Both the position numbers and the translations under genes were made by a program. Shown piece by piece: positions 40,807 to 52,800 of a stretch of DNA of 64,000 bases (positions are counted from its first letter, which is position 1; each line of letters begins with the position of its first letter). Source of the stretch: Archilochus colubris (taxonomy: Eukaryota > Chordata > Aves > Apodiformes > Trochilidae); the NCBI GenBank assembly GCA_023079485.1, contig CM041089.1, forward strand, positions 16,349,660-16,413,659, in the 5' to 3' direction. The notes under the pieces are model-generated. The model saw only the letters and a program-made list of their open reading frames with translations, ran no database searches and was not told the DNA's origin.

Positions 40807-43800
40807 CTACAGGGTGCAAAGAGAAGAGAGAGAGATGCATGAAAAAAAACCAACCAAACAAACAAACAAAACCAGACAAACCAATACCAGAATTGATGTA
40901 GTGGAGACAGCAGCTTACAAACAAACAGCCTGGACCCAGACTGGAGCGGCAGATAAGTTTCTGCCTGGGGATACTGCACTCCAGCTTGCAAGCAGCAGCA
41001 AAAGAGAATAATCCCTGCTAATCCTCATAATTAATCACTAGCAGCTTCTCTGGGGTGTAAATTGGCTTCATGACAAAGGGGAAGATTACTCCCAGAGATC
41101 TGCATTTGGAAGAAATGAATATTGTGTGCCCTCCCCTCTAAAATGAGAGTGAAGAGCACCCATATCCTGTCCCTTTACTCCTCACCCCCTCCCAGATAAT
41201 TTGGAGACCCACAACACGACATAACCCAGAGGGAAATTCTGGATGACTTCAAATAATTCCAACAAACCGTGGTGTGTGGGGAACTCCTCTGGACCAGCTC
41301 CTCAGCTGCAGGGACACCCACAGCACATCCCCACCAGAGGTCACTCAGGCTCCAAACCTCCTGCCGCAGTTCTGCAGAAACCTCTCCCTCCCCTCCCTCC
41401 TTGCACTTTTAACTAAAAGGAAATTCTACAGACCAGCAGAAGAGGCTTTGGTTTCAGAGCTTGTGAATCCTCAGATCCCCAAGAAGTACCCAGCAGCTTC
41501 TCCTTGCTGGGAAGGGAAGAACCTAGCCCACTTGATTTTTTTATCCTCATCCCTCAGCTCTAAGGAACCTTTAACTTCTTGCCCAGCACCCCCAAAACTC
41601 CCCTCAGTTACTCCCCCTTCCTGTTACCTGCACACAAGCAATGCTGATCCCCACTGCTCCAATAATTTTCAGGTGCTCTTGAATGAACTTTTCCAGCTTG
41701 GTAATGCAACCACTCTGCAGGGTGAAATGAGGGACATGGAAAAATCAGCTTCATTTTAACCTCCTGTTTTAATACTTTAATGTTTGTGACCCTTGAAAGC
41801 CATGCTGTAAAAAGCTGTGTCTGGGAGCAACCTTGTCCCCCAGGCTCACTGGGACAGCTGCAGGGATTGCATCGCGGTTTGGACTGCTCAGGAACCACCA
41901 AACAAAACCCAGGTGGCTGCTAAGCTGGGCAGGAGATCAGCAGATTCACTCCCACAGCAGAGGGAGCATGTCATATTTTTTTTTCTGAGATACACAGAGC
42001 AAGGTTCCCTCTCTGCCTGGGACATCCCTGGAAAAGGCCTTCACTGCCAGCAAGCCAAAATGCCCAGGAGATGCATCCAGTACCCAGATCTCTAACATGA
42101 CAGCAGCCTATGAAGAGTCAGTTCCTGCCCCTTCCTACTCATGAGAGCAAGGAGTGTGTCCGTGTGGGCCTGGGAAGCCAAGCTCTGCCTTCCAACTGCA
42201 TCCTTGGCTGGCACTGTGTGATCCTTCCTTTCCTGTTTGAGGCCCAAGGGTTTTTTTTAACCATAAGGCAAAAAATGAAATCAGAAAGAGCATTTACTGC
42301 TTTTGTTTGTTCGTTTGAAGTTTGTTTTTTAAGAGTTTCCTTTAAAGAACTGAATTATTAATCTACAGAGACATGTTTCCCACAGTCACAAGTGGGGGAT
42401 TTACTGGGTAGGCTACAGCAGAACCCCAAGGGTGTTGGGGGAGGCAGGCAGAGGGAAGGAGTGAGACACAGCCCCCCCAGAGAGGGATGGCAAAGCCCTC
42501 ATTTTTCCCATGCATTAGCCATTGAGGGTCAGCTGCCCTGAGATGAAGCAGTTCCTCATGTCCCTTGATCTGACACTTTCCTAGATTTCTCTTCCCTGAA
42601 GCTGCTAAAATCTTTCTGAGACTTCATATTCCAGGATGCAGCATCTGTCTATAGGTCCAAACCTCCTCTTCCAGCCTTTTCTCTGCCCAATCCACCTGGC
42701 AGCTGTAGCTCCTGACAGTGCAGGGGGGCAGCTGCTTCCCTGCAGCACAGAGAGAGGATGGGAACTGCCAACCCTGCCCCTCAAACCGTTGTGGGTTTCC
42801 CCTTTCTGAAACACCTCAGACTCCCTCCTGCATTTCCTCCTTGGCTCTTCCATTGAGGCACAAACCTGAGGGGAAAATCTTCCTGAAGAGCCAAACTCAG
42901 CCAAGCAGCTGGACATAAGAGAGGCTTTGGTAGACAACTCCTTCCCCAAAGATAAAGGTTTAGCTGTTTGAGCTTCTTGGCTTAAGGGCAGGTTTTATTC
43001 ACACCCCTCTTCCAAGTTGTGCTCTAAGCACAGCCTGTGAGAAGAACCACCACCTCTTCACCCACCCACAGCCCTCCTGAGCTGGCAGGGGGACAGGAAC
43101 AGGGAATCAGCTCCTGCTGCTGCTCCCCAGGTTGCATCCAGCCAACCCCAGGTGCTGCTGTCCCTGATGAGACCCCACAGAGTGTCACAGCCAGCAAGTT
43201 AAAGCCAGGTGACAGCCCCAGAGGGTGCCAAAAGAAACACAAGGACTTTTACTAGCCTCAGGCAAACTGGGTGAGTAAATGGTCTGAGAGCTACCTGTTT
43301 ACTCATTCAGCTTGTCTGGAATTCAGTTTGCTTCTTTTCTATCTCAGCTACAGCCTTCTTCTCAGTCCAAACTGCAGCCCCCTGAAACTGGACTCATTTG
43401 TCTCCTCCAGGGCTCTCTTTCTTCCTACACTGTTTTTCAGTGCTGCAGGTCAAATCCTGCTGTCTCAGTCAAGGACCAAAATAAGTGTCTCCGTTTGTAC
43501 CTCACTGAATAATTAAAATGACAGCAAATGGTGTCAAATCCAGGACCCACTCCAAGATCTTTGCCAGAACCAACAACCCCCTATAACCACAAATTTAACT
43601 TACTATTCTTCTCTACATATAAAACAATATCCTAGACAGACAAATGCTCAACTAGAGCAATTAATTTTGCTTTCTAGGGACTCCTGCTGATTTTGAAGCC
43701 TATCAGCAGCATCCCCCCAACACCCTTCTTCCTTTTCCCACCTCCTTTAGGCAGGGCTGAAGCCCTTTTGCTCTTTACCTCCTTGTAGATGTTGGAAGGA

Positions 43801-46800
43801 TGGTCTCTCCGGCCACACAGCTCAGTTACTGTCTTACAGCAGCTGTCTGGGACTTTCCTTCCATTGGCTGCTGGAGATTTTATCCACAGGCTGTCAGCCC
43901 AGTCTGTGTAGTTGTTGCTCCCACAGCACTTGAACTGCAGGAACACAAAGCAAAGGTTGAGTCTGAAAGCACCACAACCACCTTCTCTCTCTCTCTCTCT
44001 CTCATTCTTTTTTTAAGGCTACTATAATTATTGGTCACTTCTGTGTTAAAAGTCCCCAAAATGACCATAAAGTAGCAGCTTCACCCATCTCTCAGTGACT
44101 TTTGTCCACTGCTGGGATGAACTGGAACCAGTGTGCATCTGCAGCTCTCTCAGCACCGGTCTGGAGAGTGTTAATAGTGGTAACAAGTTTAATTACAGAT
44201 GTTATTGCAAACAGACCTGCTAAGGCAGCCTGTGTGTAACAGGCTCCATGTTCTGAGTGTCTGGAAAGAAGGGTCCTTTCTGTGGGGAAAGCCTGTCAGA
44301 GGTACAGACCCTGAGAAATCCACCCCTGAGCAAGGCACAGCTAAAGCAGCAGCAGGAAGGCTCTTCTTCCATCACATCTACAGGGCACTGAGGAGCTTTA
44401 ATGAATTTCTTGGCAATTTCTCCACAGGTTTGAAGTGGGAGATGGGAGCAGTGACTTGGCAGTTTCAGTTCAATTTGGGAGCAGCTCAGATGTTGCTTCT
44501 CCAGTGCTCCTGAGCATGGAATTCAGAGCTCACCCTCTGCAATTCCACCCACTGCATGGCCAAGGCCCTGCACCCCACCCAACCTTGTCTTGAATCTGAA
44601 GCAGCAGAACTTAAAACTCCAGAAAAAACATCTGTGGGGGGGGTTTCCAGAGCCCATGATGCCTTTTGTGTGCTCCTGCTCTGCCTCCAGAGATCCCTAC
44701 CTCCTGCTGCAGTTTGTCCACTGCACTGGTAACCCTCTCTTCTCCCTTCTTCTTGTACTTGTTGGTCATGGTGGTCTTCAGATTTTGCTTCAGTTCCATG
44801 CTCAGCTGGATGGAAGAGACAAGCAGGATAAAATCACAAGGCACTCTCAGCCCCTAGGAGCAACTCAGAGCCCTGCATGCACTTCAGTGCCTTTGCTCCC
44901 AGAGAAAAGCAGAGCACCAGCCTCTGAGGCTGGACTGGACAAGGTTATTTCCAGTTGATTACAGATCATGCCTCCATTATAACCTCTGGAAGGATGCACT
45001 GCAGCATGGAATCTCAGCCTGTGCTACGCAACACCTCACTTTGAATATCTAAGACTGCCAAGAGATGCCTACATTGAAAAAGAATATAAAAGAGTGGCTG
45101 CTTCCACATCAGGATGCTGTCAGACCACATCCAGTGTTCCCTCTCTGAAGCCTGTGACCAAAAATACTCAAAACCAAATCACTCTGCCCAGAAGGAGGAG
45201 GAACTCAGGGTGGTGGGCACGCTGGACTGAAGCTACACAGTCTGAATAGTTCCATGTATCAGCATCCAAAAGGATTCCACAGGAGGGAGTTAAGTGTGGG
45301 GGTTTCTTTGTGACACTGACAGAGAGACAAAGGCTGATGTTGGAAGTACAGAATTTCTGAAGCACCCCCATAAACCCCTGGGATGTTTAGGTGACTGCAT
45401 TCAAACACCTATTCCTGGGGAGGCTCTTCTAATCCAGCTGAATTCTTCTCACTACCCAGGTGACAGCCAAGAAATGACAAAAAGCTGCTTTTTTGGTTTT
45501 GTTTTTTTTTTTTTTTGTCATCCTGGTTCATACAGCAACACTGCTTTAGTATAAAACCTGTGAAACTAAGTTTCCTCTACCAATAAGCAACATCAACATG
45601 CATTTTAAATGGTGTCAATGACTGGAACAGGGGAGTAGCCTCTCTGTACACCTATTATTCTACACAGCCAAGTGGTAAATGAGAGGCCAAGCAACTGGTT
45701 ATGCTGAACTGTGCAAAAAAAATACAGTCTGCAGTTCATTCTCCCCTTGAAACAGTTTTTTTTCCAACCCCATGTGTCAAATGGGGACAACACCTACCTC
45801 ACAGAGATGGTAAGAGGCTTCATTCATTAATATTTGCAAAATGCTTTGAGATCCTGGGCTGGCAAGCTCTAGTGAAGTGCAAAGGACTTAGTGTAATAAA
45901 TAGAAAGGAAAAGCTTCAGCAGCTGGAAGGCATCAGAGGCAAATAAAGAAGAGAGAGTCCATTAGCAGAATTATTACTTGGGAGAAAAGCAGTTTTACCT
46001 GCAGGCTGATGGGGAAGTACTGCAGCGTGGAACAGAGAGAACAAAAGAAACATTTTAGACATGCAAACAAACACAAGCTTTGGAGACCAAAACAGGGGCT
46101 GAAACGAAAAGGGTGGCAAACAGAGCAAGCAGCCTGCAGCCAGGAAAGAGGAGGAACCTCAGCTGGAGGACAAGGGCAGTGCAGGTGTTGGTGCCAGGAT
46201 CCCTAAGGGCACCCAGGGGTTCAGCTCCACAGCTGCAACCTCAGCTCAGCTCCCCTGCAGCTACTGACAGATAGAAACTTGGTGTCTTTGCATGGCTGGA
46301 TGGACTGATCTCAGCTTCTTGCCATGCCTGCCAGGATGGATCTCTCCCTGTTAAGGATCCCCACTGACCCCTCCTGGCAGGAGCCAGCACAGTTCTTTGG
46401 CTCCTTGCAAACCATCAGTGCCCACCTCAGTGAGACAGAGCACAGGAGGCCCATGAGAAAAAAGGACTGGCAAGGAATTCTGGCAGTGAAGCCAGCAAGA
46501 TGGGATGCCCAGCTGTTTCTCAGGCAGCCACTTCACAACAACCTTTATTTTCCCTTTTCAAAACAATTTCCACACAGGAGACCAATTTCCCAGGCTGTTT
46601 GTGGCTAAACTCCCTTTGAAAACAAAGTTCAGACTTCAGGCTCTGCTTTCTGAAACTGCAGAAAGTGCCAGGCTGGAAATGCAGCTGCTGGGAGCCTCTG
46701 CTGCTCTCCAGCCCCTCAGCTGGGCTGCTTAACTAAAGCCCTGAAAAACTCCCTGGCCTTAAAGGACCTCTCAGATGAACCATTCATTTTCTTGGCCACT

Positions 46801-49800
46801 TCAAAGGTCTGGCTCTTGCTATACATTCAAACAGTTCCTGGATGCAGCAGGAACAGCTCCCATGTCCTGAATATTCCAAGTGGCACCACCATGATTCCAG
46901 CTGCTTGTTCTGTGCCTTGAAGGACATTGGGAGAGTTCCTTGACCTACACAGCCTCCAAATCTGGAGAAAAACAGCACCCAAAGGTGAACCAGAGGAAGG
47001 AGCTGAGCAGGTGCTGCAGGGAAACCACCACTGCTCTGTCAGGAACAATAAATAATCCAAGGGAAGTGTGTACAGACATGCGGAAAGGGGAGCCACAACC
47101 AGGCCACCCAGGTCCCAAGCTCCAAGCCCAATTCTGGCTGCAGAAATAAGGATAATCAGCTCTTTTCTGTCCCTAGTCTGAGTCTCTAATACTCACTCAC
47201 CTGCTGGTAGTAGATATAGGCCAGGATTCCAGCAATGATCTCCAGGAGAAAGATGCACAGCAACAATATGAAGTACTGTAAAATAATGTGAACAGCAGGA
47301 CATTAGAAGAGAATGGAAGCAGATGCTGGGAGCCAGCTTTTCATTAGCTGAGAAATTCAAAACTGCCTCCATCAATGCTTTCTGAATGCTTTTTGAGTAC
47401 ATCAATACTTCTTGAATACTTTAGGCAGCAGTATTCAAAGGCAGGGGATGGGATTAAGATCTCAAAAGAGGAGGAAGGGAACGATCCTGTAAGTTAAGAA
47501 AAAAAAGCAAAACCACAAGAAAATGCAAAAAAACCAAAAAACCACCTCACATGTTACTGAAGAGAAGCAGCAGCAAGTGTGAGTTAAACTCCCAGAGCCA
47601 GAGGGTTGTGGAAAACTGAAAAGTGCAAGCAACTGAGATAATATCACTGGACCAAAGAAACTTGTGACTGGATAACCTGATGACTACACTCAATATCATA
47701 GCAAACATCTGACATCAATTTAATGAAAAAACTTTTACTTGTTTTGATACTGTTTAGGGCAATTCACCAAGTTACTAAGGAGCAATGTTACAAATCACAA
47801 TTCAAAAAAGCCACAAAGGATCCATTTCACCAAGGACCTAGCAGAGCACCTAAGCATGAGCATAAATCACAGATTTATGTTCCCAGGGATTTCTGTGGGA
47901 CTCAAACACAGGCTTGAAGAGCACTTCTGAAGCAGATGGACTTGAGCACTGACTCATGCTCAGAACTGTGACTACATGTTCTCCTGAACTGGGATCTAGA
48001 TAGAAGAGATCAGTATCTCAAAACCAAAGTGAGAAGAGCTCTGGAAAAAGTAAGAGAAGAACATGACTGCTTCTTAAAGGTTTAATGGTAGTGAAATGGA
48101 AAGTGGTCCTGCTCACCACAAGGAGAATTCAATGGATGGTACAGAAACCTGTTTGGGGGCACTGTTCCAACACATAAATAGGAAAGGAAGTCAAACCTAT
48201 GAGGAGGAACAAATGTCCTGGATTAAATAGACTGGATAGGCCTGAATCATAGAATCACAGAATCATAGAACTGGCTGGGTTGGAAGGGACCTCAGAGATC
48301 ACCAAGTCCAACCCTTGATCCACCCCCCCCGTGGTTCCCAGCCCATGGCACTCAGTGCCACATCCAGGCTCTTTGGAAAGATCTCCAGACACGGAGAATC
48401 CACTACTTCCCTGGGCAGCCCATTCCAATGCCTGATCACCCTCTCCAGAAAGAAATTCTTTCTCATCTCCAACCTAAACCTCCCCTGGCACAACTTGAGA
48501 CCCTTTGTGCCCTCTTGTCTTGCTGAGAGTTGCCTGGGAAAAGAGCCCAACCCCCCCCTGGCTCCAACCTCCTTTCAGGGAGTTGGAGAGAGTGATGAGG
48601 TCTCCCTGAGCCTCCTCTTCTCCAGCCTCAACACCCCCAGCTCCCTCAGCCTCTCCTCACAGCACTTGTGCTGGATCCCTTCACAGCCTCCTTGCTCTTC
48701 TCTGGACCTGCTCCAGCACCTCAAGCTCCTTCCTGAGGGGCTGAGGGGCCCAGAACTGGACACAGGACTCAAGCTGTGGCCTCACCAGGGCTGAGCACAG
48801 GGGCAGAATCCCTTCCCTGGGCCTGCTGGCCACGCTGTTCCTGAGCCAGCCCAGGATGCCATTGGCCTTCTTGGCCACCTGGGCACACTGCTGGCTCCTC
48901 TTCAGCTTCCTGGCAATCCAGACTCCCAGGTCCCTTTCTGCCACTCTGTGCCCAGCCTGGAGCTCCCCATGGAGTTGTTGTGGCCAAAGTGCAGGACCCG
49001 GCACTTGGAATGTTGAACCTCATCCCCTTGGGATCATCCCAACTCTCCAGTCTGTCCAGGTCCCTCTGCAGAGCCCTCCTGCCTTCCAGCTGATCCACAC
49101 TCCCCCCAGCTTGGTGTCATCTGTGGATTTGCTGATGGTGGACTCAATCCCCTCATCTAAATCAATCTAAATCTGAAGACAGATCCTGATGTGGCCACTC
49201 TCTCCTTAGGGTCAAAGAGCTTTCCAGGGAAAACCCCTGTCCTGACACACAGCCCTGGCCTTGCTCCTGCCCAGCAATAACAATTCCTTTACAGATCCAG
49301 GCTCTTCCCTTACTGCTCCTGATCTTTCTGCAGACAGAGCTGAGGAGAGCCCAGTTCCAGCCACCAGGACAGGATGCTCAGTCCCTGCAGGATTTGGCCT
49401 CCTGAGGGCAGAACAAACAAAGCATCCCCCATGTTCCATTTTACCACTGAGCTCAGCAAACAGCTGCTCCCAAGGGATGAAGCAAACAGCTCCCTACAAA
49501 TGCAACTGGATATTAAACCCTCCCTCCCTGGCAGAAAGAAGGACACTGGACACAGCAAGCTGACTCATATGGCACTTCTTTTTGCACAAGGGTTACACTC
49601 CCCCTGTGCACCCTCCTTCCTTCACCAGGCCTTTCCAAGCCCCTTTGCAGGAATGAAACCACACAGACAGACTTCAGGCTTCCTCTTTCACCCCTGTGGA
49701 GATTCAGCAGCTGCAAAGGATGGACAGCTGGGTTTTACCTGCAGAGCAGGCTCTAATCTGAGCCTCCAATCTCAGGCTGCAGCCCCACACTGCCTGCCTG

Positions 49801-52800
49801 CCTCTGAACACTGCCTGTACAAGGTACCGTTCATACCAGAGCCCTGAGTCACCCAGTGGAGTTTGGGATAGCTAAAGGCTGCTCCCAAAACATCTAGGAT
49901 GTTGGAAGGGGGCAAAAAAAGGAGTGGCATCCCTTGACACAAAGGCTGCCTTTCTTTAGTTTGGGTCTCCTACACCCTGGCTGCTCTGACATCATCTCCC
50001 TGCCAAGAAGGGGGCAGGGAGGGTGGAAGGTTGCTAAGAACAGCCAGCAAACTGGAAACCTCTTTTGTTTACATTTCCCTGCTCTGTGTCATCATCTCTG
50101 AGGCATTCATGGCCAGCCAAGCTGTTCCACCACAGCTCAGGCCATTGTGCTGGCTTATGGTGGATGCTGACAAATCCAGCAGACCTGACAAAATCTGCAT
50201 CACAAACAGCCCTGTAAGGAGGTTACTGCATCTCCTACCCAAGCATCCAGCCTCTCCCTGCTGAGGCACTGCATCCTTACCCCATCTCAGCCTCACTGCT
50301 CCCTCAGGGCCACTTCCAAACATTCTGCTGAAATAGGAGAGCACAGGGCTGCTCTCCTTGCTCTCCATCAGGCACTGCAGGGTTTTCTTACCCAGCTCAG
50401 CCATGAGGATATCCTCCTCGCTTCCCAAGAGGCTAGGGAACCAGTCAGAAATATGGGATCACCTAAAGGTCTGGATCTGGGGGGCCTCTGGGCAAAAATG
50501 ACTCTGACTCCAAGCCAGGGTCAGGGCTGCCTGGGGTCTCCTCAGATCTGCAAGGTCCCTGCTTCAAGTGGTGGAGTGAAGCCAAAGAATGGTCCAACCC
50601 ACCTACAACCCAAATTTCTCTCTGGAGAGACCTTTCCCCTGTGTGAAGCAGAGATAGAGAGCAGCTCAATTCCTAAACCAGCACCAGCACTTCAGTGGGA
50701 GGGCAATGCAGCAGGAACAGGAAGGATGAGCAGTGCATTCCCTGCTCCCTGTCCACAGTGCCTGAGCACAAGTGGCAGTGAGAAGGGCCAAGCCTGAAGA
50801 ATTCATTCCACCTTCCCCCTTTTCAGCTTTTTTTTTTCTTCTTTCATCTTTTTTCTTCTGTTTGAGGGGTCCCTCCAGCATGCCCAGTGTGTGAACTGAA
50901 GTGCAAGAGAGCGGTGGTTTGGGTGCTTGGCCAGAGTTTGAGCACTGCCAGGCTGCAGAACCAGAGCTGTGCCTGCCCCCAGGGACAGGAACTCCACTCC
51001 TGCTGCCCCAGCCTCAGCACATCACCTTGCTAAGGAGGAAACATAGGGAAGGCAAACATCCAGTGGCATAAAAAGAGCTGGGAGTGATGAGCAATGGAAT
51101 ACTATGAAAACCCTTGAGGCAGACCTGTAACATTCACAGTTGGGTAAGAAAAGCAGAAAAAGAAATATATAAAAAAGTAATTAAAAACAATTTGCAGAAA
51201 AACCAAACACCAGATATGCATTTTATAAACAGCACTTATAAAAGCAGCTGATTTTTGTCAGTAGCTGATTTTTGAAAGCACCAGGGAAGCACTGGGGAGA
51301 GTGAGGAGTGTCCCTTACAGTGCTCCTCGTGGATGTATGGGGGTCTCGGGTGCAGAGAGAAATTGGGACAGGCTGGCACAGACCCCATGGCACTGAGGGT
51401 GAAGCTGTCAGGGTTGCTGTCTGAGCTCAGAGCTGGCAAAGGGCTCAGCCAGGCTCACCCAGCCCTGGCAAGCACAGCCCTATCTCCTGGGCAGATTACT
51501 CACTGGCAACCAGAGCAGAGCACAAGCAAGAAGAGACAATAGGCCTGTCAGGACCAGCACCCTGAAAGGGCTGTGCTGTGCTGTGGGGACACACAGAGCC
51601 CTTTTGTTCCCTAGAGACAATTATGATTAGTTTTCAGCTGCAAACTAACAAAGAAAAAGTCTCCTCTGGAGACTTTCACGACCTGTCTGGATGCATTTCT
51701 GAGTGACCTGCCCCACTTTTGCTCCTGCTCTGGCAGGGGGTTTGGACTCTGTGATCTTCAGAGGTCCCTTCCAAGCCCTGCCATGCTGTGATTCTGTCAA
51801 AGAAAGCCCCACTGGGTTTTTTATCCATAGCTTCTGGCTAAGGCAAAAAGACAAAGGGAGATCTTTTTGGCCTGGAAAGTAAGTGAGGCAAAGCCACAAT
51901 GGACTGCTATAGACCAGAAGCTTAATGAAGAAGCACCAGCAGTGCATGCACTGTGTCCTCCTCTGTGTTTCAGGGTTCCCCCCTGCTTCTGCTCTGCCTC
52001 TCCCAGGGATTACCAGGCTTTCAAAGCAGTGGTACAAGCACGAGGCTTCCTCATGACTCCTGGTTCTGCTCCTCTGTCCAGATGAAAGAGGGGAATTGGG
52101 ACAGTCAGGCTAACAAGGATTTGCAAAGGAAAGGAGCTGATGAAGAGTTGCTCCAGTGTCCTTTCCTACAACTGTGGAAGCAAAGAGCCACTGGGTTTAT
52201 TTCAGTCACTGCACTCACCACTACAGCCCAGCTGCTGGCAGGGACTGCTGCCACACTCCAGACAAAGTGAGATTTGAGAGGAAGGAAGCAGAACAGAAAC
52301 CCTAGGGCTGGCCAAAAACTTCAGTGGAGGCAGGTGAGCAGGAGGCTTAGGAATTAAATGCAAGAAAAAGCATAAAAGAGATGGCAAATTATCAGAACTG
52401 TGTGACTTTTTTGTGGAAACAAAACTAACTTTTTCTGTAACTAAAGATCATATCCACAGGAAATGTTCTGATTTCTGAGAATCAAGTAAAAAGGCAGGTT
52501 TTTTGCAAAATTTTGCCTGAACGTGGTGTCATTACAAGCCTGTTTTGTTACAGTCCTTGCACATCTTCCTCCCTTTTCCCATGTTCCCAAAGAGAATACA
52601 GGATGGGCAAGGAGGGGGAGAGACGAAAGCCACCAGATTCTGTTTTGAATAGTTTCAAACAGGTATTTTGACCCAAAACATGGGTGTTACAGCTGTACAG
52701 TGTAGTTTTGAACCATGCAGTAGTAAGCACACTGTTTGGGGGGGTTCAAGGGAATGCTCTGCAGCAGGAACTGCCACCTAAGACCAGGAGAGCACTGCTG

